Below, piece after piece: positions 42,689-52,533 of a stretch of DNA of 64,000 nucleotides. The position numbers and the translations under genes are program-made. Source of the stretch: Methylohalobius crimeensis 10Ki (GTDB lineage Bacteria; Pseudomonadota; Gammaproteobacteria; Methylococcales; Methylothermaceae); contig NZ_ATXB01000001.1 of NCBI RefSeq assembly GCF_000421465.1, positions 2,077,001-2,141,000 of the forward strand, read 5' to 3'. Every line of letters starts with the position of its first letter. Positions within the stretch are counted from its first letter, which is position 1. The notes under the pieces were generated by a model. It was not told where the DNA came from. It was given only the letters and a program-made list of their open reading frames with translations, and did no database searches.

Positions 42689-43615
42689 ATGATCCAAGTC
42701 GAAAATCTCCACAAACGCTTCGGCGACGCCGTCGCCGTGGACGACGTCTCGTTCGCCATCCGACCGGGCGAGGTATTGGGCTTTCTGGGCCCCAACGGGG
42801 CCGGAAAGACCACGACCATGCGCATGTTGACGGGCTTTCTGCGCCCCGATACAGGTCGGGTTCGAATCTTCGCCGAAGACATGCAGCGCAACCCCCGCCG
42901 GGCCAAAACGCTTTTGGGTTATTTGCCGGAAGGCGCGCCCGCCTACGGTGAGATGACCCCGCGCGCTTTTCTCGATTTCATCGCCCGGGTGCGCGGCTAC
43001 CGGGGACCGGAGAAACGCCGCCGCATCGAACGGGTGGTGGCGCTGCTGGAGCTGGCGCATGTTTTGGAGCGTCCCGTCGAAAAGCTCTCCAAAGGATTCA
43101 AGCGGCGGGTGGGATTGGCCCAGGCGATCCTTCACCAGCCGCCGGCGCTGATTCTGGACGAACCCACCGACGGTCTCGACCCCAATCAGAAACACCGGGT
43201 ACGCGAGCTGATCCAGCGCCTGTCCGAAGACAGCTTGATCGTCATCTCCACCCATATCCTGGAAGAGGTGGCCACGGTGTGCAACCGTGCATTGATCATC
43301 AGCCGCGGCCGCATCGTCGCCGACAGCACGCCGGCGGAATTGGAGCGGCGTTCCCGTTATCACGGCGCCATTACTCTCCAGCTGTCCTCGCCGAAGCGGG
43401 CGCCGGAACTGGCGCTGTTGCCGGGAGTCGCCCACGTGGAGGCGGATCGCTCCATCGCCGGACGCTATACCTTGATTCCGGAAGCGGGCGTCGATCTGTA
43501 CCCCGCCTTGCAGACTTGGCTGACCGAGCGGCGAATCGAAATCGGGGAGCTGGTGATCGAGCGGGGACGCCTGGACGAAGTATTCCGCCGCCTGACCACG
43601 GAGGAAGCGGCATGA
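42689..43615 (+). CDS. ABC transporter ATPase (Gld/Nos-type)
   Basis: A 308-residue ATPase. Walker A is GPNGAGKTTTMRML, the signature LSKGFKRRVGLAQA replaces LSGGQ (LSKGF is usual in GldA/NatA-type ATPases), and Walker B is ALILDEPTDGLDPNQ, followed by STHILEEVATVCNRALIISRG and a C-terminal regulatory segment. It shares ATGA with the permease gene. With the Gldg-type protein that follows, this makes a three-component system whose role outside gliding bacteria is unclear. Confidence 0.92.
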   Translation: MIQVENLHKRFGDAVAVDDVSFAIRPGEVLGFLGPNGAGKTTTMRMLTGFLRPDTGRVRIFAEDMQRNPRRAKTLLGYLPEGAPAYGEMTPRAFLDFIARVRGYRGPEKRRRIERVVALLELAHVLERPVEKLSKGFKRRVGLAQAILHQPPALILDEPTDGLDPNQKHRVRELIQRLSEDSLIVISTHILEEVATVCNRALIISRGRIVADSTPAELERRSRYHGAITLQLSSPKRAPELALLPGVAHVEADRSIAGRYTLIPEAGVDLYPALQTWLTERRIEIGELVIERGRLDEVFRRLTTEEAA

Positions 43616-44349
43616 CCCGACACGCCTGGATCATCTGCCGCCGCGAGCTGGCCGGCTATTTCGCCACCCCCCTGGCCTATGTGTTTTTGCTCATTTTCCT
43701 GGTGCTGAGCGGGGTGTTCACTTTTTATTTGGGCGGTTTCTACGAGCGCAATCAAGCCGACTTGCGTCCTTTCTTCGACTATCACCCCTGGCTCTACCTG
43801 TTTCTGATCCCGGCGGTGTCCATGCGGCTCTGGGCGGAGGAGCGCAAGACCGGCACCCTGGAACTGCTGCTCACCCTTCCCATCGCCTTGCGCGATGCGG
43901 TCCTGGGCAAATTCCTGGCGGCGTGGCTGTTCAGCGGGCTCGCCTTGATTCTGACCGGCCCGCTGTGGATTACGGTCAACTGGCTCGGTTCGCCCGACAA
44001 CGGCGTGATCCTGGCCGCCTATCTGGGCAGCTGGTTGATGGCGGGAAGCTATCTGGCCATCGGCGAATGCCTGTCGGCGGCCACCGCCAATCAGGTCATC
44101 GCCTTCATTCTCACCGCAGTGGTCTGTTTCGCCTTCCTCGCCGCCGGCTTTCCCGTGGTCCTGGACGTTTTCTACCGCTGGGCCCCTCCCTGGCTGGTGG
44201 ACGGAGTGGCATCCCTGAGTTTTCTCGCCCACTTTCAGGCCATCGGCAAGGGCGTACTGGATCTGCGCGACCTGTTGTTTTTCCTGATCATGATCGGAGG
44301 CTGGCTGACCGCTTCCAGCATCGTGATCGATCTCAAGAAAGCGGGATAA
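43612..44349 (+). CDS. ABC-2 permease (GldF-like)
   Basis: A 245-residue membrane protein with six helices, starting MTRHAWIICRRELAGYFATPLAYVFLLIFLVLSGVFTFYLGG. WAEERKTGTLELLLTLPIALRDAVLGKFLAAWLF is the characteristic cytoplasmic loop of the GldF family. It overlaps the ATPase gene by ATGA. A longer frame running from 43279 lies inside the ATPase gene and is rejected. It would act with the ATPase upstream. Confidence 0.93.
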   Translation: MTRHAWIICRRELAGYFATPLAYVFLLIFLVLSGVFTFYLGGFYERNQADLRPFFDYHPWLYLFLIPAVSMRLWAEERKTGTLELLLTLPIALRDAVLGKFLAAWLFSGLALILTGPLWITVNWLGSPDNGVILAAYLGSWLMAGSYLAIGECLSAATANQVIAFILTAVVCFAFLAAGFPVVLDVFYRWAPPWLVDGVASLSFLAHFQAIGKGVLDLRDLLFFLIMIGGWLTASSIVIDLKKAG

Positions 44350-44396
44350 TTTTTCGATCATCCCGTAACGACAATCCTAACAACCGTATTTAAGCA

Positions 44397-46346
44397 GTGA
44401 ACCATCGGTTAACGGCGCCTAAAATCCGGCTTTTGCTCCCCGCCTTGGCAATCCTGAGCGCGATCGGGCTGATCCATTCTCTGCCCCCCATCCGCCTCGA
44501 TCTGACCGAAAACGATCTCTACACCCTGTCCCGAGGCACCCGGCACATCCTCGCTCAATTGGAGGAACCGATCACCCTGGAGTTTTATTTCTCCAACCGA
44601 GCCACCAAAGACATGCCGATTCTGCGCACCTATGCCCAGAGGGTCCGGGAGCTGCTGCAGGAATACGAGCGCCTCGGGAAAGGTCGAGTAACCCTCCAGA
44701 CGATTGATCCGGAACCCTTTTCGGAAGCCGAGGATCAGGCGATGGCACGGGGACTTCGGGGCGTTCGCCTGGTGCCGGGGACGCCCGAAGTCTATTTCGG
44801 CGTGGCGGCGGTTACTTCCGAAGATGAAACCGCGGTGATTCCGTTTTTCAACCAAGAACGGGAAGCCTATCTTGAATACGACATCAGCGAACTGCTGGTT
44901 CAGGTCAGTCGCGACCATGCCCCGCGGCTGGCCGTATACGCCGAGCCGGATTTGCTGGTGCGCGGTGGAATCAATCCCTTCAAGCACGAGCCCCAGGACC
45001 CCTGGGTGGCGATGGAAAAAATCGCCCAATTTTACGACGTGACCTGGCTCCCCGAAGACTTCCAAGCGATCCCGAAAAACTCTGATCTTTTGGTTTTGAT
45101 TCACCCCAAGGCGCTTTCCGAACCTGCTTTGTACGCCGTCGATCAGTTCGTCGTGGGCGGCGGCAATGCCCTGCTATTCGTCGATCCATACGCGGAACTG
45201 GACGGCCCGCCGGCCTTCGTCCAACCGGGCCGGAAGAAAAGCTCCGACCTCAACCGCCTGTTCCGCGCCTGGGGCTTTGAACAGATCCCCGCCAAATTCG
45301 TCGGCGACGACCACTACGCCACCTCGGTCAGGATCGCCGAGGGACGCCCGGCTTCCCGTCACTTGGGCGTTCTGACGCTGGATTCGACGGCCTTCGAGGA
45401 CAATGTGATCGCGGCCAATCTTGACAAGCTGATGCTGTCCTCGGCCGGAGCCTTCCGACCGCTTCCCGAGACAAGCATTCGATTCACCCCCTTGATTCAT
45501 TCCAGCGAGCAATCGATGCTCATGCCGACCGTGGCACTCGATTATCTCTTCGATCCGGCCATTCTTTACGATGCGTTCAAGCCTTCCGGTCAATCCTTTA
45601 TCCTCGCCGCCCAAGTGGAGGGCCGTTTGTCCAGCGCCTTCCCCGAGGGTGCGCCGAACCCGGACCCGGCCGTCCAAATCGGCGGGAATGCCGATTTGGA
45701 CGCACACAGCGCGCCCCGAAGGGGGGCAGCATCAACCCCCCATCTTAACCAAGCCGATGACCCTTCCCAAGTGTTGGTCGTGGGAGACAGCGATTTTTTG
45801 GCCAACCGTCTCTGGACCCGCGTTCAAACCGGGCCGGACGGCAATCGGATAACCACACCCTTTGCCGACAATGCTGCCTTTTTGATCAACGCCATCGACC
45901 ATCTCACCGGTCATCCGGATCTGATCAGCATCCGCGGACGGGGCCGTTACGAGCGGCCGTTCGAGCGGGTCGAGCGCTTGCGCCGTGAGGCGGAAAAACA
46001 GCTTCAAGCCAAATTGGAAACGTTGCAGCAGAAGTTGGAAACCACTGAACGCAAGCTGGCGCGGCTGGAGTCCCGGAAAAACGCCGGCGCCACCGGTCGA
46101 AGCGGCGAGACCGGCGGTCTGACGCCCCAGCAGCAGGAAACTTTGAACGCGTTTCGGCAGCAGCGCCTGCAGATACGTCAAGAACTGCGGCGACTCCAAC
46201 ATCGCCTCAATCAGGAAATCGAAGCCCTGGGGACGCGATTGAAGCTGATCAACATCCTGCTCGTGCCTTTGCTTTTGACCCTCGCGGTGCTTGTGCTGCA
46301 TGTGGGCCGCAAGTTCAGACGCGCCTATTCCCAACCCACCGGATGA
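44397..46346 (+). CDS. Gldg-family (ABC-type auxiliary) protein
   Basis: A 649-residue protein from a GTG at 44397; no strong ribosome site is visible. One N-terminal helix (IRLLLPALAILSAIGLIHSL) anchors it, and a second helix lies near the C-terminus (LINILLVPLLLTLAVLVLHV). The periplasmic part begins DLTENDLYTLSRGTRHILAQLEEPITLEFYFS, typical of the Gldg/ABC_transp_aux family. A Gln/Glu/Leu-rich coiled coil (about 525-605) precedes the final helix. The usual partner DUF4340 gene does not follow. The 3' end overlaps the convergent SAM hydrolase gene by 22 bases. Confidence 0.9.
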   Translation: MNHRLTAPKIRLLLPALAILSAIGLIHSLPPIRLDLTENDLYTLSRGTRHILAQLEEPITLEFYFSNRATKDMPILRTYAQRVRELLQEYERLGKGRVTLQTIDPEPFSEAEDQAMARGLRGVRLVPGTPEVYFGVAAVTSEDETAVIPFFNQEREAYLEYDISELLVQVSRDHAPRLAVYAEPDLLVRGGINPFKHEPQDPWVAMEKIAQFYDVTWLPEDFQAIPKNSDLLVLIHPKALSEPALYAVDQFVVGGGNALLFVDPYAELDGPPAFVQPGRKKSSDLNRLFRAWGFEQIPAKFVGDDHYATSVRIAEGRPASRHLGVLTLDSTAFEDNVIAANLDKLMLSSAGAFRPLPETSIRFTPLIHSSEQSMLMPTVALDYLFDPAILYDAFKPSGQSFILAAQVEGRLSSAFPEGAPNPDPAVQIGGNADLDAHSAPRRGAASTPHLNQADDPSQVLVVGDSDFLANRLWTRVQTGPDGNRITTPFADNAAFLINAIDHLTGHPDLISIRGRGRYERPFERVERLRREAEKQLQAKLETLQQKLETTERKLARLESRKNAGATGRSGETGGLTPQQQETLNAFRQQRLQIRQELRRLQHRLNQEIEALGTRLKLINILLVPLLLTLAVLVLHVGRKFRRAYSQPTG

Positions 46347-47050
46347 CCGACGTCCAGCCCCAATTGGACCGAAGCGCTGCCGCGATTGACGGCGATTTCC
46401 ACCAACCCCATGGAATTCATGTACCACAAAGGCTGTCCCTCGGGAACGTCGGCAAAAGTTCGCGCATGGGGTATACCCCCCCCTTGCCAACGCAATCGGC
46501 GCCCCTTCCAGTCAAAGCGGTAGGTCAAGCCGGTCACGGCGTTTCCGAAATGATCGAGGTAAATCACTTCCGCCAGGTCGGCGGACCAGGCGGACAAATC
46601 CGGTCCTTCCCAAGAAACCAATACATCTTCATATTCTCCTCGGGCAAGCCAGGCGGCCACCGGCGCGAACAGGTCGCGGCCGTGGAAGCTGGACGATAGA
46701 TGGTCGGGCCGCCAAACAATCCGATACCACTTGGGAGGCGTGGCGCTTCGCAGCGCAACCGTATGGAACAAACCGTTATCCGGCCCTACGAACCATTTAT
46801 CCTCCGCTTTCAGCGCCACCGGAAGCCGTTTGCTGCCCACGCCCGGATCCACCACGCACAAAAATACCGTACCCGCCGGCCACCAGCGCGCCAACGCTGC
46901 CAAAAGGTAAGCACTGGCGAAAGGATCGGTCGACGGCGCATTGTTGAGCAGGTCGATCACCTCCATCCCCGGCGCTTCCCGTTTCAAGGCCGCAATCATC
47001 TGCCCCAGATAAGGTCCTTGACAACCGAAATCGGAAAAAGTCACCAACAT
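46325..47050 (-). CDS. SAM hydroxide adenosyltransferase (DUF62 family)
   Basis: A 241-residue enzyme of the fluorinase/chlorinase superfamily. LVTFSDFGCQGPYLGQMIAALK at the start, CVVDPGVGSKRLPVALK, WFVGPDNGLFHTVAL and FHGRDLFAPVAAWLA are the conserved segments; DFG and the PGVG/NGL loops bind S-adenosylmethionine. Family members hydrolyse SAM to adenosine and L-methionine. The ATG at 47050 is chosen as the MLVTFSD start; the frame upstream is antisense to the thiamine-binding protein gene. It is divergent from that gene. Confidence 0.93.
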   Translation of the reverse strand: MLVTFSDFGCQGPYLGQMIAALKREAPGMEVIDLLNNAPSTDPFASAYLLAALARWWPAGTVFLCVVDPGVGSKRLPVALKAEDKWFVGPDNGLFHTVALRSATPPKWYRIVWRPDHLSSSFHGRDLFAPVAAWLARGEYEDVLVSWEGPDLSAWSADLAEVIYLDHFGNAVTGLTYRFDWKGRRLRWQGGGIPHARTFADVPEGQPLWYMNSMGLVEIAVNRGSASVQLGLDVGHPVGWE

Positions 47051-47131
47051 GCGTTTTTCTCGGTTTGAAATTGGGTATAGAATTGCCACCGATGCGTTCG
47101 AATCCCTCGTCCACCCTCTAGGAGATTCATC

Positions 47132-47446
47132 ATGCGAATCCAGGCCGAATTCTCCCTCATCCCCCTGACCGGAGACCCCCATCTTGCCAAAGATATCGCC
47201 TTGTGCGAAAAGGTTTTGCGCGAGCACAATTTGGAGGTTGAATTGCACGCCATGGGCACCAATATCGAAGGGGAATGGGACACTTTGATGAGTGCCCTCA
47301 AAGCCTGCCACGAAGCGGTACACCAAACGGGTCGCAACCGACTGTACACGGTGATCAAAATCGTCAGCAACGTGGCGGGAGAAAAGCCCTTCGCGGCGAA
47401 GGTCGAAAGCGTCCAGCATCAATTGGACGCGCTACAAGGAAAATAG
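47132..47446 (+). CDS. MTH1187-family thiamine-binding protein
   Basis: A 104-residue protein (DUF77) beginning MRIQAEFSLIPLTGDPHLAKDIALCEKVLREHNLEVELHAMGTNIEGEW, followed by the helix ALKACHEAVHQTG and strand YTVIKIVSN. This matches the MTH1187/YkoF-like fold that binds thiamine or related ligands. It is divergent from the SAM adenosyltransferase gene and followed by 44 bases before convergent ttcA. No thiamine riboswitch is seen in the 81-base divergent gap. Confidence 0.93.
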   Translation: MRIQAEFSLIPLTGDPHLAKDIALCEKVLREHNLEVELHAMGTNIEGEWDTLMSALKACHEAVHQTGRNRLYTVIKIVSNVAGEKPFAAKVESVQHQLDALQGK

Positions 47447-47490
47447 GACCCCGATAGCTCGACGGCGAAACAACTTCGGCCCCAGCTCGC

Positions 47491-48345
47491 TTAAGAATCG
47501 GGCAGAACGGAGCTTTTCGAATCCCGCAAGGCTTCCAGGCCGGCAAAATCGAACAGTTCCGAATCGGCCAGTTGCGACGGAGCGACGTTTTGCAAGGCTC
47601 GGAAGATGGTCTCCACCCGCCCCGGGTTGCGCTGCTCCCACGTCTTGAGCATGGTCTTCATGGCCTGGCGCTGGAGGTGGTCCTGCGAGCCGCATAGATT
47701 GCAAGGGATGATGGGAAAGGCCATCTGCTGGGCGTAGCGGTCGATGTCTTCTTCCTGACAATAGGCCAGCGGCCGAATGACGATATGCTTGCCGTCGTCG
47801 CTGAGGAGCTTGGGCGGCATCGCCTTGAGGCGGCCGCCGTAAAAGAGATTCAGGAAGAAGGTTTCGACGATGTCGTCGCGGTGATGACCGAGCGCAATCT
47901 TGGTGAAACCGTGCGCTTCGGCAAAACCGTAGAGGGTTCCGCGTCGCAGTCTCGAGCATAAGCCGCAAGTGGTCTTGCCTTCGGGGATCACCTCCTTGAC
48001 CACGCTGTAAGTATCCCGCTCGATGATGTGATAGGGGACGCCGCGCTCCTCGAAATAACGGGGGAGGACGTCCTCGGGAAACCCGGGCTGCTTTTGATCC
48101 AGATTGACCGCCGTCACCTCGAAGCGGACCGGCGCGGTCTGCTGCAGATTGAGCAGGATCTCCAGCATCGTGAACGAGTCCTTGCCGCCGGATACGCAGA
48201 CCATGATCCGATCCCCGTCCCGGATCATGCGGTAGTCGGCGATCGCCTGCCCCACCTGACGACGCAGGCGTTTCTGGCGTTTGTTGAACTCGTAACGCTG
48301 CCGCCCCGTGAGCGCGGCAGCGGGTTTCAAGGCGGGCTGGGTCAT
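47491..48345 (-). CDS. ttcA: tRNA 2-thiocytidine(32) synthetase
   Basis: A 284-residue PP-loop protein. The ATP site is [13 protein letters not shown] near residue 50. The Fe-S/Cys motif [13 protein letters not shown] lies near residue 122 and a second, [15 protein letters not shown], near 210. Both are diagnostic of TtcA, which thiolates C32 of several tRNAs using an [4Fe-4S] cluster. It is two bases after the fabB stop and may be cotranscribed with it. Confidence 0.96.
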   Translation of the reverse strand: MTQPALKPAAALTGRQRYEFNKRQKRLRRQVGQAIADYRMIRDGDRIMVCVSGGKDSFTMLEILLNLQQTAPVRFEVTAVNLDQKQPGFPEDVLPRYFEERGVPYHIIERDTYSVVKEVIPEGKTTCGLCSRLRRGTLYGFAEAHGFTKIALGHHRDDIVETFFLNLFYGGRLKAMPPKLLSDDGKHIVIRPLAYCQEEDIDRYAQQMAFPIIPCNLCGSQDHLQRQAMKTMLKTWEQRNPGRVETIFRALQNVAPSQLADSELFDFAGLEALRDSKSSVLPDS

Positions 48346-48347
48346 TA

Positions 48348-49562
48348 TCAGGAATAGCGCTTGAGTATCAAGGTGGCGTTGGTGCCGCCGAAACCGAAAC
48401 TGTTGGTCATGACCGTATTCAAGGGCGCGTCGTCGATCCGCTCGCGGACGATGGGGAATCCTTCGGCGCCCGGATCGAGACGCTCGATGTTGGCCGAGGC
48501 CGCGATGAAGCGGTTCTCCATCATCAGGAGGGAATAGATCGTCTCCATCACCCCGGCACCGCCCAAAGCGTGGCCGGTCAAGGATTTGGTGGAACTGACC
48601 GGGGGAATATCCTCGCCGAACATTTCCTTCAACGCTTCCAATTCCCGAATGTCTCCCACCGGCGTGGAAGTCCCGTGGGCGTTGATGTAATCGACCTTGT
48701 CGTCAACCGTCGCCAGCGCCTGGCGCATGCACCGCACCGCGCCCTCGCCGGAAGGCTGAACCATGTCGTAACCGTCGGAGGTGGCGCCGTAACCGACGAC
48801 TTCGGCGTAAATCTTGGCGCCTCGGGCCAAGGCCGTCTCCAGATCCTCCAGCACCACCACCCCGGCACCGCCGGAGATCACGAATCCGTCGCGATCCGCA
48901 TCATAGGCGCGCGAGGCCGCCCGGGGACGATCGTTGTATTTGCTGGACAAGGCCCCCATGGCGTCGAAGGTCAAAGTCAGGGTCCAGTGCACCATCTCGC
49001 CGCCGCCGGCGAATATCCGCTTCTGCTTGCCCATTTGAATCAATTCGACCCCGTGACCGATGCAATGCGCGCTGGTGGAACAGGCCGAACTGATGGAGTA
49101 ATTGACCCCTTTGATCTTGAACGGCGTCGCCAAGCAGGCGGAATGGGTGCTCGACATCACTCGCGGCACTCGATAGGGACCGACTTTCTTGATCCCGCGT
49201 TCCCGCAGAATATCGGCCGCCTCGACGATGTCCTTGGTCGACGGCCCGCCGGAACCCATCACGATGCCGGTACGCTCGTCGGACACTTCGGCCTCGCTTA
49301 AACCGGCGTCGGCGATCGCCTCTTGCATGGCGATATAGTTGTAAGCCGCGCCATCCCCCATGAAACGGTAAATTTTACGATCGATCCGCTCGGCCGGATC
49401 GAGCCGAATCGGGCCGTAAACATGGCTACGCAGACCCAGGGTCCGGTATTCTTCCGAGGATTCGATCCCGCTTTTGCCCTCGCGCAATGACGAGCACACC
49501 TCTTCTTTGTTGTTACCGATACTGGAAACGACCCCCATACCGGTGACCACTACCCGTTTCAT
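48348..49562 (-). CDS. fabB: 3-oxoacyl-ACP synthase I
   Basis: A 404-residue beta-ketoacyl-ACP synthase. The start [18 protein letters not shown] matches FabB; an ATG two codons upstream (49568) lies four bases after AGGAG and is an alternative, so the first residues are uncertain. Catalytic Cys is in [14 protein letters not shown] (near residue 163); the His pair is in [11 protein letters not shown] and [14 protein letters not shown]. It elongates cis-3-decenoyl-ACP in unsaturated fatty acid synthesis together with FabA, encoded 133 bases upstream. Confidence 0.97.
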   Translation of the reverse strand: MKRVVVTGMGVVSSIGNNKEEVCSSLREGKSGIESSEEYRTLGLRSHVYGPIRLDPAERIDRKIYRFMGDGAAYNYIAMQEAIADAGLSEAEVSDERTGIVMGSGGPSTKDIVEAADILRERGIKKVGPYRVPRVMSSTHSACLATPFKIKGVNYSISSACSTSAHCIGHGVELIQMGKQKRIFAGGGEMVHWTLTLTFDAMGALSSKYNDRPRAASRAYDADRDGFVISGGAGVVVLEDLETALARGAKIYAEVVGYGATSDGYDMVQPSGEGAVRCMRQALATVDDKVDYINAHGTSTPVGDIRELEALKEMFGEDIPPVSSTKSLTGHALGGAGVMETIYSLLMMENRFIAASANIERLDPGAEGFPIVRERIDDAPLNTVMTNSFGFGGTNATLILKRYS

Positions 49563-49695
49563 ACCCATTGCTCTCCTACGTACTCGTGCAAAAGTTGTTT
49601 GGTCTATCGGGAGCACACAAGTTTTTTCCGCCAATCTTATTTTATATTCCATACTCCCGGCGTACCCCCGCTTACCGCATATCTTGACAGGGAGG

Positions 49696-50211
49696 TTAAA
49701 AGGAATCCGTCGAGGTGAACAAGCCGACCCGCAAATCGCTCGCCTCGTAAATGGTCCGACCGTCGCACTCCAATCGAGCATCGGCGATTCCCATTACCAA
49801 TTTACGCAGCATCACCCGTTTCAAATCGACTCGATAGACGATTTTCTGATGGGTGGGCAGCACTTGACCGCGGAATTTGACCTCGCCTGAACCCAACGCC
49901 CGGCCTCGCCCCGGCGCTCCCATCCAGCCCAAGAAAAAACCGATCAACTGCCACATGGCATCGAGCCCGAGACATCCCGGCATGACCGGATCTTCCTCGA
50001 AATGACATTGAAAAAACCATAGATCCGGATCAATGTCCAACTCTGCGACAATTTCGCCTTTTCCATAGCGTCCCCCCGCATCGCTGATATGCGCAATCCG
50101 GTCGAACATCAACATAGGCGGCAGGGGCAGCCGCGCGTTCCCCGGTCCGAATAGCCTCCCATGCCCACACTCGAGCAGATCTTCGTATGTGTAACTATTT
50201 TTATTCTGCAT
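49696..50211 (-). CDS. fabA: 3-hydroxydecanoyl-ACP dehydratase/isomerase
   Basis: A 171-residue hot-dog-fold enzyme from ATG at 50211 ([22 protein letters not shown], typical for FabA); a GTG or ATG at 50232 would add seven residues. The catalytic His is in [23 protein letters not shown] (near residue 70), which also holds the acid Asp of the GLDA segment. It makes both trans-2 and cis-3-decenoyl-ACP. A palindrome overlapping the presumed promoter lies about 50 bases upstream. Confidence 0.96.
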   Translation of the reverse strand: MQNKNSYTYEDLLECGHGRLFGPGNARLPLPPMLMFDRIAHISDAGGRYGKGEIVAELDIDPDLWFFQCHFEEDPVMPGCLGLDAMWQLIGFFLGWMGAPGRGRALGSGEVKFRGQVLPTHQKIVYRVDLKRVMLRKLVMGIADARLECDGRTIYEASDLRVGLFTSTDSF

Positions 50212-50258
50212 GAATCCCGCGCCAGTCCACAAAACTTAAACGAATTATTATCTTACAA

Positions 50259-50292
50259 GCTGAAAATAAATTCAGCAGAATATGCTGTCCAA
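50259..50292 (-). promoter_or_regulatory. Candidate fabAB promoter with overlapping palindromic operator
   Basis: On the minus strand, TTGGAC (50292-50287) and TTATTT (50269-50264) are separated by 17 bases. GCTGAA-TTTATT-TTCAGC (50276-50259) is an exact six-base inverted repeat covering the -10 position. A repressor of unsaturated fatty acid synthesis bound there would block polymerase. The -10 box is weak. The rest of the 261-base gap up to slt70 holds no gene. Confidence 0.38.
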
Positions 50293-50472
50293 GCATCGCA
50301 CTTATTGATTTTCAGAATATGGGACAATTCGGCGGATAGATGCGCCGGATTTAAGTCCACAGGCTCAGGATTTACGAGTTGGGACCGTCAACACTTCGGA
50401 ACCCGAGGCCTCTGCGAGTCCCAACCACCTGCTGACAGGCGCTGTTGCCCCTCGGTCTTTCCATTTTTCCCA

Positions 50473-52461
50473 TTAACCCGATCGAGTGCAAGCCAGCTTG
50501 GTGGGGGATTTTTTGGAAGCCCCCTCACCGACCGGCACGGGGCGGGCATATTTTTCAAGACGTCGGGTGACGCCACCCAGACGCTGTTGGTAAATCATGG
50601 CATAACTCAGAACGCGACGCACATAACCGCGGGTTTCCCGAAACGGGATGGTTTCGACCCAGATATCGGCGTCGACTTCGGACCGGGGCAGCCAGCGCTC
50701 GACCCGATGCGGACCGGCATTGTAGGCGGCGGTGGCAAGCACGAAATGATTGTCGAATCGCTCTAGCACGGATTTGAAATAAGCCGTTCCGTAACGCACA
50801 TTGGTGTCGGCATTCAATAACACGCGGGACGAACGCCAACGCTCGTGCAGCCGTCGCGCCACCCGGCGGGCGGTGTAGGGCATCAACTGCATCAAACCGC
50901 GGGCGCCCGCAGGCGATGCGGCGTGGTCGTCAAAGGCGCTTTCCTGGCGAATGATGCCATAGACATAGGCCGGATTCAGTTCCCGGACGGAAGCGTATTT
51001 GCGTACCTGGTCGAGGAATCGAAGGGGGAAGCGAATCTCGAGATCGTCCCAATGCTCGGCTCGCCCCAGGGCGAAAATGGCCATCTGGGACCAGCCCAAA
51101 CGCCGGGCCAGAACGGCTGTTGCCAAAAGCTGCTGACGATCGGCGTGATTCAACAGATACCACCATTCGCGCCGCGCATCCCAGTAGCGATCGAGGGCGG
51201 AAAGCTCTACGATCGCCCGTACCGTGCGATTTTCGGAAAATCTCTCCATCGCTTCGGCGGAGACATCCACGGGATGATGGTCGATGGCATACGGCCGCTG
51301 CAAACGATCGGCGGCCAAAAAACCGTACAAGTCGGCTTCCCGGGCCACTTTCTCCAGCAATGGCCGGGCGACATCGTCTCCCCGCAAGGCCTCTAGAGCC
51401 CGGGCTTGCCAATAAAGCCATTGATCTTGGGATCGCTCATCGGCGAGCAAACGCGCAATCGCTTGCGTCACTTTGGGCCAGTCCTGATTCCGCAGTGCGG
51501 CGCGCACCCGCCAGGTACGTACCGTCTCGTCGGAAAAAGCATCCGGGATTTGAGTCAACCATGCCCAAGCCCGGGGATCGTGACGCCAGGCCAAACGCAG
51601 TCCAATGTGCCGCAACCCCAAAGCATGCTGGCGCCGAGAAAGACGGTCCGAGGCTTGGCGCCGGTTCCAGAGTGCCATGGCCGCCTCCAGATCCGTACGT
51701 GCGAGGCGCTTGATGGCATGTACGATCAAGCGCCCGTCGCGCTTTGAAAATTCGGACCAATCGCCGCAGAGCAGCCCTTGCGGTCGACGCGTTCCTGCCA
51801 GCCAACGCTTTGCCCGGTCTCGCTGGGCTTCGTCGGGCAGGAAGCGAATCAGATAACGAGCCAGGCGGAGTTTATCGTTCTCCAGGGCCAGGCTAAACCG
51901 CCGCCAAACCAATTTCGATTGCAATTGACCGGCGCCGCGCCAGGCCTCGAACAGAGGATCGCAGGCCTTGGGCTGGGAGCGACCCACCAGCCATAAACGC
52001 CGGGCGGTGCGCCAGGCGCCTCTGCGATTGCCCAATTCGTAGAGCGCTTTGCCATAATGGCATTGCAGCTCGGTATTTTCCAAATCTCGATAAAACCGCA
52101 AATAGTCACGCCAGCGCGCTTGGGCGGCCAAGAACTTCAGCAGCCGAATTCGTAAGGGCCGAGCGTAACGGGTATCGGCGAAGCGGCGCAGAAATTCACC
52201 GACCGCTTCCACGTCTTCGGGGTGATCGAGGTAATCGCGGTATCTCAGATAGGGCTTGAGGGGATAATCGCCGAGCCTGGTCAGCATCGATTCGAACCGA
52301 TCCCGATCGCCGTTTTCGAGGGCGCGTTCCGCGGCGGCGAACCAGCGACGCTGCTGCTCGATGTCCCGGGTTTCCGATCCAACCGCCGACGCCGCTCCCC
52401 ATAGCAGAAAAATGCAGCCGACCCCGACTCGGTGTAACAAGGAAAAAAAACCTTGTCCCAT
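50473..52461 (-). CDS. slt: Soluble lytic murein transglycosylase Slt70
   Basis: A 662-residue periplasmic enzyme. Its signal peptide (VGVGCIFLLWGAASAVGS) follows the ATG at 52461, seven bases after GGAGG. A large superhelical domain of alpha-helical repeats (about 35-480) precedes the catalytic domain. The active-site Glu is in YGIIRQESAFDDHAASPAGARGLMQLMPYTARRVA near residue 518, and the AYNAGPHRVERWLP motif confirms the family. It cleaves peptidoglycan to 1,6-anhydro-muropeptides. It is divergent from nhaD. Confidence 0.96.
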   Translation of the reverse strand: MGQGFFSLLHRVGVGCIFLLWGAASAVGSETRDIEQQRRWFAAAERALENGDRDRFESMLTRLGDYPLKPYLRYRDYLDHPEDVEAVGEFLRRFADTRYARPLRIRLLKFLAAQARWRDYLRFYRDLENTELQCHYGKALYELGNRRGAWRTARRLWLVGRSQPKACDPLFEAWRGAGQLQSKLVWRRFSLALENDKLRLARYLIRFLPDEAQRDRAKRWLAGTRRPQGLLCGDWSEFSKRDGRLIVHAIKRLARTDLEAAMALWNRRQASDRLSRRQHALGLRHIGLRLAWRHDPRAWAWLTQIPDAFSDETVRTWRVRAALRNQDWPKVTQAIARLLADERSQDQWLYWQARALEALRGDDVARPLLEKVAREADLYGFLAADRLQRPYAIDHHPVDVSAEAMERFSENRTVRAIVELSALDRYWDARREWWYLLNHADRQQLLATAVLARRLGWSQMAIFALGRAEHWDDLEIRFPLRFLDQVRKYASVRELNPAYVYGIIRQESAFDDHAASPAGARGLMQLMPYTARRVARRLHERWRSSRVLLNADTNVRYGTAYFKSVLERFDNHFVLATAAYNAGPHRVERWLPRSEVDADIWVETIPFRETRGYVRRVLSYAMIYQQRLGGVTRRLEKYARPVPVGEGASKKSPTKLACTRSG

Positions 52462-52533
52462 CACTGTCCTCCGATTGCCTATAATGATGGCCACTTTGAA
52501 AATCGACCTACCCTTGAACTGAAAGGATAGACA

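Noticed and set aside
41201-43435. A 744-codon open frame antisense to proS and the ABC ATPase
   Set aside because: The plus strand holds two clear genes. The antisense frame has low-complexity Gly/His/Asp composition and is a by-product of high GC.
46325-47422. Long version of the SAM adenosyltransferase gene
   Set aside because: The extra 124 codons are antisense to the thiamine-binding protein, and the family N-terminus is at 47050.
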